Shown: positions 33,416 through 42,032, counted from the stretch's first letter. The stretch: DNA of 64,000 nt from JALZDI01 sp965653225 (GCA_965653225.1 CBFGZI010000005.1:1-64000); one strand, 5' to 3'. The notes: generated by a model from the sequence alone, not told the origin. Translations and numbers: made by a program.

Positions 33416-34745
33416 GGCGGCCGAGCGCTGCCATCGCCACCGCCGCGACCGCGAACGACGTGAACGACGCGCCCAGCCACGGCGGTGGCGTGAACCCGAG
33501 CGCTTCCCGGAGTGCGAGCCACGGGGCCGCCCACGCCTCGACGTACCCCGGGTTGACCAGCTGGTAGGTGACGAAGCCGAGCAGCCAGGCCACGATCGGC
33601 GACACCCGCGTTCGTGCGGTCGCAGAGAGGTCCCAGACGCCGCGGCTGACCACGAAGAAGTCGACGATGAGCACCGCGAACATCGGCACGAACACCGAGC
33701 CGAGCAGGTACAGGAAGTTCTGGTAGCCGGCGATGTTCATGACCAGCGCGAGCAGCGTCGCGGTCACGCCGATGCCCACGCTGACCAGGCGCCGGTCGAG
33801 TCGTGGCAGCAGGTTCTGCACCGACATGGTCGTGGAGTAGACGTTGGCGTAGGCCTGGTCCACCTCGTCGACCGTCAGCACGAGCAGCGCCAGCGCTCCG
33901 GCCGGTACGGCGAGCAGCGCGGCGATCACGTCGCCGCCGACGTCGACGATGCTGGCGAAGGCCAGGACTCCGAGTGCGAGGTAGAACGCGCTGGCCACGC
34001 CGTACCCGACGAACGCACCGGTGAATGCGGCGCCGGACGAGCGCGAGTGCCGGCTGTAGTCCGCGGCCAGCGGTGCGAACGACACCCCGCCCGCAGCGAG
34101 GGCGGCGTCGACGCCGAGCGTCCAGCCGTGCCAGCCGCCCTCGGTGGCAGACGGCATGGGCTCACCGAGCAGCGACACCAGCAGGTACGCCGACGCGGCG
34201 AGCACGAGCCAGACGACGAACTTTCGCAGGGCACGCACGGAGCCGAGCGGCTTGACCGCCATGGTGGTCGCGGCGGCACCGGCGAGCACCACCCAGAGCG
34301 GGCGGAGGCTGTCGTCGGTCAGCCTGCTGGCCGCCTCCGCGATGACGACGACCTCGAACGTGGCCCAGCCGATGTTCTGCAGGATGTTGAGGAGCGTGGG
34401 CACCACCGAGCCCCGCCGGCCGAACAGCCCGCGCATCAGCACCATCGCAGGCGCGCCGGTGCGGGCACCCGGCACCGCGGCCAGGCCGAGTATCGCACTG
34501 CCCAGGACGACCCCGACGGCGACCGCGCTGAACGCGGCCATGAGGCTCATCGGCGTTCCCGTCGGTGCGAGCACGAACGCGGCGGTGACCGGGCCGAACA
34601 GGGTCACACCCAGGTTCGCCCACAGCGTCATCTGGTCGAACAGTCCCAACGTCCGTGGTGGCGCCAGGTCGAGGATCAGCGGCGCCTCGGCCCCGTCGAG
34701 GTCGTGTCGGGTACGACCTTCCTGCTTCAGGTCGACACCGGACAT
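33339..34745 (-). CDS. cytX: NCS1-family permease, probable hydroxymethylpyrimidine transporter (CytX-like)
   Basis: A 468-residue 12-helix permease of the nucleobase:cation symporter-1 family. The N-terminal pattern LGLFDQMTLWANLGVTLFGP and TLLNILQNIGWATFEVVVIA is typical, and SFAPLAADYSRHSRS is the conserved loop between helices. A TPP riboswitch lies directly upstream, which strongly points to CytX-type import of the thiamine precursor HMP rather than cytosine or purines. The ATG at 34745 lies 7 bases after GGAGGT; a GTG three codons upstream (34754) is too close to the ribosome binding site. The C-terminal tail overlaps the chrA remnant antisense. Confidence 0.88.
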   Translation of the reverse strand: MSGVDLKQEGRTRHDLDGAEAPLILDLAPPRTLGLFDQMTLWANLGVTLFGPVTAAFVLAPTGTPMSLMAAFSAVAVGVVLGSAILGLAAVPGARTGAPAMVLMRGLFGRRGSVVPTLLNILQNIGWATFEVVVIAEAASRLTDDSLRPLWVVLAGAAATTMAVKPLGSVRALRKFVVWLVLAASAYLLVSLLGEPMPSATEGGWHGWTLGVDAALAAGGVSFAPLAADYSRHSRSSGAAFTGAFVGYGVASAFYLALGVLAFASIVDVGGDVIAALLAVPAGALALLVLTVDEVDQAYANVYSTTMSVQNLLPRLDRRLVSVGIGVTATLLALVMNIAGYQNFLYLLGSVFVPMFAVLIVDFFVVSRGVWDLSATARTRVSPIVAWLLGFVTYQLVNPGYVEAWAAPWLALREALGFTPPPWLGASFTSFAVAAVAMAALGRLTRRGRLPGRGPRRPRESAGRSTSA

Positions 34746-34756
34746 GAGGAGCACCT

Positions 34757-34845
34757 CCTCCCTACGCCGGAATTACCCGGGCCAGGTTCAGGCGGTCGGC
34801 GGCGACGCAGCCGCCCTCTCAGCCCGCTTCGCGCGAGCTCCCGCG
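34757..34845 (-). promoter_or_regulatory. TPP (THI-box) riboswitch
   Basis: On the minus strand the sequence runs GCGGGAGC..., GGGCTGAGAGGGCGGC..., CCGACCGCCTGAACCTGG, CCCGGGTAATTCCGGCGTAGGGAGG. These are the conserved THI-box blocks CUGAGA, ...CCUGAACCUG... and GGCGUAGGGA in order and spacing. It ends where the Shine-Dalgarno of the permease begins, so control is probably at translation initiation. Confidence 0.95.
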
Positions 34846-34930
34846 ATACGTCGTGCGACCCTACTCAAGCCGCTCGCGCCGAGACAACCGTGCTCAGCGA
34901 GCTGTGGCACACCAGGGCCGCGCCGGTAGG

Positions 34931-35536
34931 TCACTCGGCTCGCAGCATCCGGCCGGCGATCCAGGCGATGTCGTCTGCGGTGCGCTTCGGCGTACCCGAC
35001 GGTTGCATCACATGGCTGAGGACTACGCGCACGACGACGTCGATCCCGGCGGACAGCTCTCGGCGGGTCAGCGGCAGGTCGAAGGCCTCCAGCCGGTTGG
35101 CGATGACGCCCTTGGCGGTGGTGAGCAGCGAGTCGGCCCTTGTCGTCAGCAGCGGAAGCAGGTCGGACTCGCCCCCGTGCGTGGTGGACACGATCGCGCG
35201 CAGCAGCGTGTTGTCACGCGCCAGCTCGAGCACACCGCGCGTGGCTTCGCGGATGGACTCGACGGCGTCGTCCGGGTGGTGGTCGAAGGCGGCGTCCACG
35301 ACCGCCAGGAACCCGGTGAGCTCGTTGAGCACCATGGCCTCGGCCAGCGCCTGCTTGGAGCCGATCTCGTTGTAGACCGTCTGCCGGCTGACGCCCACCG
35401 CGTCTGCGATCCGGCCCATGGTGACGCTGGACCATCCGGTACGTGCCGTCATCTCGACCGCGGCCGCGATGATCCGACGGTGATGGGAACCGACGTCCGG
35501 TCCTGGAGTCACCCCCGCGCTGGTCATGGTCGCCAT
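34931..35536 (-). CDS. TetR-family regulator of the alkane hydroxylase operon
   Basis: A 201-residue repressor. The helix-turn-helix lies in WSSVTMGRIADAVGVSRQTVYNEIGSKQALAEA (residues about 35-67), the hallmark of the AlkU-like regulators that close actinobacterial alkB operons. The ATG at 35536 lies one base after the reductase stop, so it is the last gene of the AlkB-ferredoxin-reductase-TetR operon. Its likely target is the inverted repeat at 38415-38441 in the operon promoter, giving feedback control by alkanes or alkanoic acids. Confidence 0.9.
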   Translation of the reverse strand: MATMTSAGVTPGPDVGSHHRRIIAAAVEMTARTGWSSVTMGRIADAVGVSRQTVYNEIGSKQALAEAMVLNELTGFLAVVDAAFDHHPDDAVESIREATRGVLELARDNTLLRAIVSTTHGGESDLLPLLTTRADSLLTTAKGVIANRLEAFDLPLTRRELSAGIDVVVRVVLSHVMQPSGTPKRTADDIAWIAGRMLRAE

Positions 35537-35537
35537 G

Positions 35538-36761
35538 CTAGGAGACCGCTGACCGCTGCCGGCCCTCGGCGAAAGCCAACGCATCGGACCATCGCGAGCG
35601 CTCGACGATGTGTCGGCGGACCTTCATGACGTCCCGCGCCCGGTTGATGCTGAGGGCGCCCACGGCCCGGTCGTCGCGACGATAGAGGGCGAGGAAGCGC
35701 TCGGGGTCAGCGTCCACGACCTCGACCTCATCAGCCTTCGATGTGCCGACGAACTGAATCCGGCTCGAGTACCAGTCGGACCAGAAGTAGGGCACGGACG
35801 ACAGCGGCGCCGCGGCGTCCGGGGCGAGCGCGTGTCGGGCTGCTGCTGCTCCCTGTTCGGCGGCGTTGGTCCAGTGTTCGAGCCGCATCAGCTCGTCGTC
35901 GAACAGCGGGTTCGGGACGTGGGCGACGTCGCCCGCGGCGTACACCCCGGGCGCTGTGGTCGCGAGCGTCGCGTCGCACACGACGCCTCCGTCGTGCTCG
36001 TGCAGCCGGACCCCGCTGTCCTGCAGCCATCCCGTCGCCGGTGCGACTCCCGTGCCCAGGACGACGAGGTCGGCGGGCACGACGCTGTCGTCGTCGAGCC
36101 GGACGCCGGTCACGCGGCCGTCGACGGACTCGATCCCGGTGACCCCGGTACCCGTGCACAGGTCGGTGCCGGCCAGCGCGTGCAGCTGCGCGCACACCGT
36201 CCCGGCCTCGGTGCCGACCGCCCGGCAAAGGGGTATGTCGAGCGCCTCGACCACGGTCACCGGCAGGTCGCGCGCGCGGGCCGCTGAGGCCACCTCGGAC
36301 CCGATGAACCCCGCACCGACCACGACGGTGCGCGCGCCCTCGTCGAGCGCGGCCCGGATGGCGGCGGAGTCCTCGGCGGTGCGCAGGCAGTGCACCCCCG
36401 CGATGCCCTCGGCGCCGGTGAGGCCCCGTGGTGACGCACCGGTGGCGATGACCAATGCGTCGTAGGGCACGCCTCTACCGGCCACCGTGACCTTACGACC
36501 CGCGGTGTCGAGGCCGTCTGCGGCCGCACCGAGCAGGAGCTCGACGCCAAGATCGTCGCGAAGCTCGCGCTCGGTGCGGAACGGCGTGGCAGAGGCGGGA
36601 CCGTCGCGCTCGAGCAGCTTCTTCGACAGCGGCGGTCGGTCGTACGGCGGGTGCTCCTCGGCGCCCACCAGGGTCACCTCACCGGTGAACCCGCCGCGCC
36701 GGGCGGCTTCCACCGCACGCAGGCCCGCCAGCGAGGCGCCCACGACAACGAGTCGTCGCAT
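35538..36761 (-). CDS. FAD-dependent ferredoxin/rubredoxin reductase
   Basis: A 407-residue pyridine-nucleotide-disulfide oxidoreductase-fold reductase of the RubB/ferredoxin-reductase type. The FAD motif VVVGASLAGLRAVEAARRGG is at the N-terminus, the NAD motif VVVGAGFIGSEVASAA near 145, and the second FAD motif APGVYAAGDVA near 270. The C-terminal domain (HWTNAAEQGAAAARH, YFWSDWYSSRIQFVG) is typical of ferredoxin reductases serving monooxygenases. It delivers electrons from NAD(P)H to the ferredoxin or the AlkB rubredoxin domain. Start is 6 bases after the ferredoxin stop. Confidence 0.93.
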   Translation of the reverse strand: MRRLVVVGASLAGLRAVEAARRGGFTGEVTLVGAEEHPPYDRPPLSKKLLERDGPASATPFRTERELRDDLGVELLLGAAADGLDTAGRKVTVAGRGVPYDALVIATGASPRGLTGAEGIAGVHCLRTAEDSAAIRAALDEGARTVVVGAGFIGSEVASAARARDLPVTVVEALDIPLCRAVGTEAGTVCAQLHALAGTDLCTGTGVTGIESVDGRVTGVRLDDDSVVPADLVVLGTGVAPATGWLQDSGVRLHEHDGGVVCDATLATTAPGVYAAGDVAHVPNPLFDDELMRLEHWTNAAEQGAAAARHALAPDAAAPLSSVPYFWSDWYSSRIQFVGTSKADEVEVVDADPERFLALYRRDDRAVGALSINRARDVMKVRRHIVERSRWSDALAFAEGRQRSAVS

Positions 36762-36766
36762 GCCGC

Positions 36767-36958
36767 TCAGTCCCGAAGGCTCAGCGCCAGCACCGGGCAG
36801 GCGTCGACGGCGGCGGTCACGTCCTGGCGGTGCTCCTCACCGGGCTGCTCGTCGTGCACGACCACGGTGCCGTCGTCGCCAACCTCGAACAGCTCCGGCG
36901 CCATCGCCTCGCACATGCCCAGACCCTCGCACGTGTCACGGTCGGCCATGATCCGCAT
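36767..36958 (-). CDS. 3Fe-4S-type ferredoxin
   Basis: A 63-residue ferredoxin. Three cysteines are placed as Cys10-(x5)-Cys16 and Cys54 in DACPVLALSL; the middle position of the usual CxxCxxC is not Cys (CEGLGMC), as in 3Fe-4S ferredoxins that serve cytochromes P450. The C-terminal CP motif is conserved. It overlaps the alkB stop by one base (TGATG) and is part of the operon. Such ferredoxins normally pair with P450s, so finding one behind an AlkB-rubredoxin fusion is unusual. Confidence 0.9.
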   Translation of the reverse strand: MRIMADRDTCEGLGMCEAMAPELFEVGDDGTVVVHDEQPGEEHRQDVTAAVDACPVLALSLRD

Positions 36959-38391
36959 CAGGCACCCACTTTCGTCAGAGGCACGAAGTCCTGCTTCTCG
37001 CGTACGCCGCAGTCGGGGCAGCACCACGTGTCGGGAACCGCCGACCACGGAGTTCCCGCGGGGAACCCCTCGCGCGGGGCGCCGACCGACTGGTCGTAGA
37101 CGTACCCGCAGCCAGGGCACCGGCCGCCCTGCGCGTGTTCCTCGCCCGCGCCTGGGGTTGCGGGCGGCGCCGGATCCACGACGGGTGCGCTCACGTCACT
37201 GTGTTCCTGCGGCAACGCGTACCTCGCCAGCACCGCGCCGCGCTTTCGCGGGCTGATGTTGGCCCGGCTCATGTCACCGTCGAAGTGCGCGAGTACCCGG
37301 GGGTCCATCACTCGCCGCCAGACCGCGGGCACGAGGGCGATGATCATCATCCCGGCGTAGCCGGTCGGCAGCACCGGGGACTCCTTGTAGTCCCGCAGCG
37401 CCTGGTAGCGGCGCGTGGGGTTGGCGTGGTGGTCGCTGTGCCGCTGCAGGTGGTACAGGAGCACGTTGGTCGCGATGTTGTTCGAGTTCCAGCTGTGGCT
37501 CGGGTCCACCCGCTCGTAGCGCACCCGGTCGGCGGTTCCGACCTTCTGCCGAAGCATGCCGTAGTGCTCCATGTAGTTGACGATCTCCAGCAGGGAGAAG
37601 CCCACGACCGCCTGCACCAGCAGGTACGGCAGGATCTCGACACCGAGCCAGGCGATCATCACGCCCCACAGCACGGCCGACATCAGCCACGCGTTCAGCA
37701 CGTCGTTTCCGAGCCGGAACGGGTGCCGGCCCCGGCGCGCGTAGCGCCGCTTCTCCAGTCGCCAGGCGCTCTTCAGCGAACCCCAGACCGTGCGCGGCCA
37801 GAACCGGTAGAAGCTCTCCCCCACCCGCGCGCTGGCCGGGTCCTCGGGCGTCGCGACCCGCACGTGGTGGCCACGGTTGTGCTCGATGTAGAAGTGGCCG
37901 TAGAAGCTCTGCGCCAGCGCGATCTTGGACAGCCAGCGCTCGTGGCTCTCCTTCTTGTGCCCCAGCTCGTGCGCGGTGTTGATCCCGATGCCGCCGATGC
38001 AGCCGATGGAGATCGCCAGGCCCAGCTTCTCCACCTCGGAGAGGTCGCCGTTCGCGACGAGCCAGAACGCGGCAACGAAGCCGGCGTACTGGATCGGCAG
38101 GAACACGTAGGTGATCCAGCGGTAGTAGCGGTCCTTCTCCAGCGTCTCGATCACGTCGTCGGGCGGGTTGGACCGGTCAAGCCCGACCAGCAGGTCTACC
38201 GCGGGCACGATCCCGAGGATCACGATGGGGCCGATCCACAGCCACACGGCCCAGCCGGTCAGCTGGTGCATCCCGAGCGCGATGAACGCCAGGGACGGCA
38301 CCACCAGGCCGATCAGCCACAGGTAGCGCTTCTTGTCCTTCCACCGAGCGGTCGATCCCTGGGGGACGGTGCCGCTGGCCTCGATCGCCAT
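36958..38391 (-). CDS. alkB: Alkane 1-monooxygenase fused to rubredoxin
   Basis: A 477-residue integral membrane di-iron alkane hydroxylase with a C-terminal rubredoxin. The AlkB histidine boxes are all present: HELGH (141-145), EHNRGHH (170-176), and RHSDHHA (317-323), with NYMEHYG (272-278). Four to six transmembrane helices precede and separate them. A Pro-rich linker (about 400-423) leads to the rubredoxin, with Cys425-Gly-x-Cys428 (CPGC) and Cys458-x2-Cys461. The enzyme oxidises terminal methyl groups of medium- or long-chain alkanes. The ATG follows GGAGGAGGTCCTGAAG. First gene of an operon with ferredoxin, reductase and TetR genes. Confidence 0.97.
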   Translation of the reverse strand: MAIEASGTVPQGSTARWKDKKRYLWLIGLVVPSLAFIALGMHQLTGWAVWLWIGPIVILGIVPAVDLLVGLDRSNPPDDVIETLEKDRYYRWITYVFLPIQYAGFVAAFWLVANGDLSEVEKLGLAISIGCIGGIGINTAHELGHKKESHERWLSKIALAQSFYGHFYIEHNRGHHVRVATPEDPASARVGESFYRFWPRTVWGSLKSAWRLEKRRYARRGRHPFRLGNDVLNAWLMSAVLWGVMIAWLGVEILPYLLVQAVVGFSLLEIVNYMEHYGMLRQKVGTADRVRYERVDPSHSWNSNNIATNVLLYHLQRHSDHHANPTRRYQALRDYKESPVLPTGYAGMMIIALVPAVWRRVMDPRVLAHFDGDMSRANISPRKRGAVLARYALPQEHSDVSAPVVDPAPPATPGAGEEHAQGGRCPGCGYVYDQSVGAPREGFPAGTPWSAVPDTWCCPDCGVREKQDFVPLTKVGA

Positions 38392-38414
38392 CTTCAGGAC
38401 CTCCTCCGTAGCAA

Positions 38415-38441
38415 CTTTACAAAACCGTACTAGTTGTAAAG
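38415..38441. promoter_or_regulatory. Inverted-repeat operator of the alkB operon
   Basis: CTTTACAA (38415-38422) and TTGTAAAG (38434-38441) are perfect 8-bp inverted halves with an 11-base spacer, located 24-50 bases upstream of the alkB ATG; a further half-site TGTAAAG occurs near 38466. The minus-strand TTGTCA near 38449-38454 and TAGTAC inside the spacer resemble a -35/-10 pair, so a bound TetR protein would block the promoter. Confidence 0.75.
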
Positions 38442-38650
38442 GTCGTTTGACAAGGCCCCTCGATCTGTAAAGCCGGCCGGATCATCCGGGTCGGCTAGGG
38501 TCGAGGGAGTGACGTCTCTGCGGAGTGCCGGTCGGTGCCCTGGCCTCTCGTGCTCCCGCGCGCGACGTCTCCCCGCGGGCGACGAGTTTCCGCCCCGATC
38601 TCGGTCAGCACCGATGACACCCCAAGTACTGGTTCCCGAGGAGTAGTGCG

Positions 38651-39271
38651 ATGCGCAAGATCACGGCTGGTCTGTTCATCTCCCTGGACGGCGTCGTCGA
38701 GGCGCCCGACACCTGGCATTTCCCCTACTTCGACGACGAGATGGGTGCAGCGGTGGACGGGCAGATCGGCCAGGCCGACACCCTGCTACTGGGCCGCAAG
38801 ACCTACGACAGCTTCGCCGGTGCGTGGCCGGAGCGCGAGGCCGCCGGCGGAGAGGACGCGGAGTTCGCCAAGAAGCTCGGCGACCAGCGCAAGATCGTCG
38901 TGTCCAACCAGGACCTCGAGCTCACCTGGCGCAACACCGAACAGCTGAAGGGCGACCTGGCCGAGGCCGTCAGGGCGCTGAAGAACGAGCCCGGTGAGAC
39001 CGACATCGCGATGAGCGGGTCGGTCTCGGTCGTGCGTCAGCTGATCGCCGCCGGGCTCCTCGACGAGCTGCATCTGCTGGTCCACCCGATCGCGCTCCGC
39101 AGGGGTATGCGTCTGTTCGACGAGGGCGAGCCGTCGTACCCCCTTCGGCTGGTCTCCTCCCGGGCCTTCCCGACCGGTGTTCTCTACCTGGTCTACGCGC
39201 CGGAGGAGTCGGCCCCCTCGGGGACGTACGAGGACGCAAAGACGCACCTGCCGCAGCAACACGACGGCTGA
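38651..39271 (+). CDS. Dihydrofolate reductase-like (RibD C-terminal) protein
   Basis: A 206-residue reductase of the DHFR/RibD-C superfamily. It opens MRKITAGLFISLDGVVEAP, with the NADPH-binding strand, then LLLGRKTYDSFAGAWP and the GSVSVVRQLIAAGLLDELHLLVHPIALRRGMRLFDEG core. Such enzymes reduce pyrimidine- or pteridine-like substrates; stand-alone members are usually uncharacterised and not true DHFR. Start ATG follows GAGGAGTAGTGCG. The last 20 residues are polar and unstructured. It is divergent from the alk operon. Confidence 0.9.
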   Translation: MRKITAGLFISLDGVVEAPDTWHFPYFDDEMGAAVDGQIGQADTLLLGRKTYDSFAGAWPEREAAGGEDAEFAKKLGDQRKIVVSNQDLELTWRNTEQLKGDLAEAVRALKNEPGETDIAMSGSVSVVRQLIAAGLLDELHLLVHPIALRRGMRLFDEGEPSYPLRLVSSRAFPTGVLYLVYAPEESAPSGTYEDAKTHLPQQHDG

Positions 39272-39358
39272 CCCTGGCCCAGGTCTTCGCGAGCCGGATC
39301 GGGTTGTACGGCGAAAACCAGTTGGCCGGAGGGCTGACGGTGTACGAGGCTCCCGGGC

Positions 39359-40087
39359 GTGGATGGATTCGACCCCGCGCTCAGCTTCGGTCCCGACGTC
39401 GCCGCCCGGTACGACAACGAGCCTCGCGGTGACGAGAAGGAGACCGTCGACTTCCTGTACGACCTCGCCGGCGACGGACCGGCTCTGGAGCTCGCGATCG
39501 GCACCGGCCGGGTCGCGCTGCCGCTCGCCGCCCGCGGCGTTCGCGTGGACGGGATCGAGCTCTCCGAGGCGATGGTGGCGCGGATGCGGGAGAAGGCGGG
39601 CGGTGACGCGCTCGAGGTCGTCATCGGCGACATGTCGGCAGCCGATGCCCCACGAAGCGGGTACCGGCTGGTCTACGTGGTGTTCAACACCATCCACAAC
39701 CTGCTCACCCAGGACGACCAGGTGCGCTGCTTCGAGAACGCCGCCCGGCATCTGGCTGACGACGGCGTTTTCGTGGTCGAAGCCGGCATGCCCGGTGCCT
39801 GGCTGCGCGGCGGACAGTTCGTGGACGCCGAGTACGTCGGCAACGACGCAGTGGTGCTCGATGTCAACCGGTACGACCCGGTGACCCAGATCCTGGAGGA
39901 GAACCACGTTCGCCTCAGCAACGACGGCATCCGGATGGGACCCATCTGCCAGCGGATCGCGTTCCCCAGCGAGCTTGACCTGATGGCCCGCATCGCGGGC
40001 CTGCGGCTCTTGAGCCGTGCCGGCGGATGGTGCGGCGAGCCCTACACCGCTGACAGCAACCGCCACGTCAGCGTGTACGGCCGCTGA
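39359..40087 (+). CDS. SAM-dependent methyltransferase (class I)
   Basis: A 242-residue methyltransferase. Motif I is LELAIGTGRVALPLA (about residues 44-58), followed by GVRVDGIELSEAMVARM and motif post-II VVIGDMSAADAP; VYVVFNTIHNLLT is motif IV. The C-terminal domain (EENHVRLSNDGIRMGPICQRIAF, WCGEPYTADSNRHVSVYGR) matches the small-molecule methyltransferase group common in actinobacteria. Substrate unknown. GTG start at 39359. Confidence 0.9.
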   Translation: MDGFDPALSFGPDVAARYDNEPRGDEKETVDFLYDLAGDGPALELAIGTGRVALPLAARGVRVDGIELSEAMVARMREKAGGDALEVVIGDMSAADAPRSGYRLVYVVFNTIHNLLTQDDQVRCFENAARHLADDGVFVVEAGMPGAWLRGGQFVDAEYVGNDAVVLDVNRYDPVTQILEENHVRLSNDGIRMGPICQRIAFPSELDLMARIAGLRLLSRAGGWCGEPYTADSNRHVSVYGR

Positions 40088-40293
40088 GGCCGAGCTCACT
40101 GTCGCGATCTACCGGCTCCGCAGTTGTCGTCGTCGGTCGCGTGTGGCGGCGGGGCTACCGACCGACCGGCTCGGACCGGTGCCAGTCGGACCGGCGAGAC
40201 ACGGTCACCGGTTGTCCCTGACGCGCCTGCTCGCCGACTGGTCTCGGTCTAGTGTGGGAGGCGCCGCCTCGCCACCAGCCCGGAGGAAGGCTC

Positions 40294-40707
40294 ATGGCCG
40301 AGTACCCCCAGCTGTTGCACACCGTCCTCGACACCACCCGGCCGCGAGCGCTCGCCGAGTTCTACCGGGAGCTGCTCGGGCTGCGGTACCGGCCGGGCGA
40401 CGAGCCACCTGCCGACGGAGGGGCCGACGACGCGGGCTGGCTCGTGCTCGTCGACTCCGACGGGAACCGCAAGCTTGCCTTCCAGCAGGTCGACAGCCTG
40501 ACTCGCACTACGTGGCCCACGCACGAGGTCCCGATGCAGCTGCACGTGGACTTCACGGTCTCGAGCACCGAGGAGCTGCAGCGGCAACGCGAGCGGGCCG
40601 AGGGCCTGGGCGCGCGCATGCTGCTGGACCGCACCGACGACCCCGAGGAGCCGCTGTACGTCTTCGCGGACCCGTCGGGGCATCCGTTCTGCATCTTTGT
40701 CGCGTAG
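40294..40707 (+). CDS. VOC/glyoxalase-family protein
   Basis: A 137-residue VOC protein. It opens LLHTVLDTTRPRALAEFYRELLGLRYRPGDE, then LVLVDSDGNRKLAFQQVD, MQLHVDFTV and the closing VFADPSGHPFCIFVA; the two half-modules are obvious. The substrate is unknown. The ATG at 40294 follows GGAGGAAGGCTC, a strong ribosome binding site; the frame upstream has no homology. Downstream the convergent zinc-ribbon gene lies 24 bases away. Confidence 0.9.
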   Translation: MAEYPQLLHTVLDTTRPRALAEFYRELLGLRYRPGDEPPADGGADDAGWLVLVDSDGNRKLAFQQVDSLTRTTWPTHEVPMQLHVDFTVSSTEELQRQRERAEGLGARMLLDRTDDPEEPLYVFADPSGHPFCIFVA

Positions 40708-40731
40708 CCGGCCGATGCCGGTCGGGTTGGT

Positions 40732-41034
40732 TCAGCGCGCCGGCAAGAGGCGCAGGTTCTCCCGGAGCCGCTCGGCCGCGCTAAGCGCGGACTGCTCGCT
40801 CGGGTGGTCGATCGTGGGCACGCGGTAGCCGTCCTCCGTCACGTACCACCTGCCCGTTACCCGCGACTGCTCGACGCCGACCACGCTGTTCGTACCGTCA
40901 AGCCAGTCGTGGCCGCAGATGAGACAGGTGCGATAGCCCGCGTCGTCGCGGGCGCCGACGCTCGCGGAGCCACAGGTCCGACAGCACGTCGCACGGCCAG
41001 GGCCCCGGTGACTTCCAAAGGCCTCGTGATCCAT
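40732..41034 (-). CDS. Zinc-ribbon protein
   Basis: A 100-residue small protein. Residues 14-43 hold two CxxC pairs (ATCCRTCGSAS and YRTCLICGHDWLDG), a rubredoxin/zinc-ribbon pattern; a basic-acidic C-terminal region with VTGRWYVTEDGYRVPTIDHP follows. The shorter paralogue at 58032-58205 shares this N-terminal ribbon (CRTCGSAS, GYLTCSQCGRDWLD). Their 5' regions are also related (see 41091 and 58264). Probably a zinc-binding regulator or assembly factor. Start follows GGGGCGAGGGGAAGAACTG. Confidence 0.8.
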   Translation of the reverse strand: MDHEAFGSHRGPGRATCCRTCGSASVGARDDAGYRTCLICGHDWLDGTNSVVGVEQSRVTGRWYVTEDGYRVPTIDHPSEQSALSAAERLRENLRLLPAR

Positions 41035-41090
41035 CAGTTCTTCCCCTCGCCCCCACACTGCTGACCCTTCGACACTAGGACGGGTTGCCG

Positions 41091-41147
41091 TCAGCGGCTG
41101 ATAGACACACCGTCGAGGCTCCGCGGGATTCGTTGGACGAACTGTCG
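41091..41147 (-). other. Conserved segment upstream of the zinc-ribbon gene (shared with 58264-58317)
   Basis: Read on the minus strand, the segment GACAGTTCGTCCAACG and what follows matches the region upstream of the second zinc-ribbon gene. If translated, both give RQFVQR....LD..S.R, and several differences fall at third codon positions. The segment ends in TGA here but not in the paralogue. The distance from segment to zinc-ribbon start is 57-59 bases in both. A short upstream peptide or an RNA/protein binding site are the two readings. Confidence 0.45.
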
Positions 41148-41198
41148 GGGGATGATGTCCCAAACCACAGGAGGAGCGTCTACCCCAGGGCCGGAGCC

Positions 41199-42032
41199 AT
41201 GGACCACACTCAACTGCAGCTCGGTGACGGGAGCGCTCTGCGTGTGTACGACACCGGTGCCGGACCCGAGCTCACGGTGTTCTGGCATCACGGCACGCCG
41301 AACATCGGGCCTCCGCCGGCTCCGCTGCTACCGGCGTCGGAGCGCCTCGGCATCCGCTGGGTGTCCTACGACCGTCCGGGATACGGAGGATCGACGCCAA
41401 GACCAGGACGCACGGTCTCGTCGGCAGCGGGATACGTGTCCACTGTCGCCGACGCGCTCGGCATCGACCGCTTCGCGGTGATGGGGCACTCCGGTGGAGC
41501 ACCGCACGCCCTCGCCTGCGGAACCCTCGGTCCAGAGCGCGTCCTTGGTGTGGTCAGCATGGCGTCCCTGGCTCCCTACGACGCCGAAGGGCTCGACTGG
41601 TTCGCCGGGATGACCGACTCCGGCGCGGCCAGCCTGCGAGCCGCGGCAGCGGGCCGAGAGGCGAAGGAACGGTACGAGACCGAGCATGGCGAGGACTACG
41701 ACCCCGAGTTCACCCCCGCCGACATGGCCGCTCTCTCCGGCGACTGGGCGTGGGTCCTGGAGGTCGTGCGCCCGGCGATCGCACAGGGCCCGGCACCTGC
41801 GATCGACGACGACCTCGCCTACGTCGCGCCGTGGGGCTTCGACCCCAGAAAGGTCCACACGCCAGTGCTCCTGCTCCACGGAGGACTGGACCGGGTGGTT
41901 CCACCGGCCCACAGCCAGTGGCTGGACGAGCATTGCCCGGTCTCTGAGCGCCGCCTCTTCCCCGAGGACGGGCACGTATCGCTCCTGACACGGGCGGAGG
42001 ATGCGCTCCGGTGGCTGTCCGATCGCGCCTGA
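41199..42032 (+). CDS. Alpha/beta hydrolase
   Basis: A 277-residue alpha/beta-fold hydrolase. The nucleophile elbow is VMGHSGGAPHALACG (Ser near residue 97) after strand DALGIDRF; the oxyanion region is VFWHHGTPNIG. The C-terminal catalytic Asp lies in LLLHGGLDRVVPPAHSQWL, and the His is in PEDGHVSLL. Typical of epoxide-hydrolase-/haloalkane-dehalogenase-like esterases. The ATG at 41199 follows GGGCCGGAGCC. It is divergent from the zinc-ribbon gene. Confidence 0.9.
   Translation: MDHTQLQLGDGSALRVYDTGAGPELTVFWHHGTPNIGPPPAPLLPASERLGIRWVSYDRPGYGGSTPRPGRTVSSAAGYVSTVADALGIDRFAVMGHSGGAPHALACGTLGPERVLGVVSMASLAPYDAEGLDWFAGMTDSGAASLRAAAAGREAKERYETEHGEDYDPEFTPADMAALSGDWAWVLEVVRPAIAQGPAPAIDDDLAYVAPWGFDPRKVHTPVLLLHGGLDRVVPPAHSQWLDEHCPVSERRLFPEDGHVSLLTRAEDALRWLSDRA

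Noticed and set aside
41085..41198. Upstream extension of the alpha/beta hydrolase
   Set aside because: The 38 extra codons have no hydrolase similarity and the ATG at 41199 has the better-placed ribosome binding site and the start of the fold.
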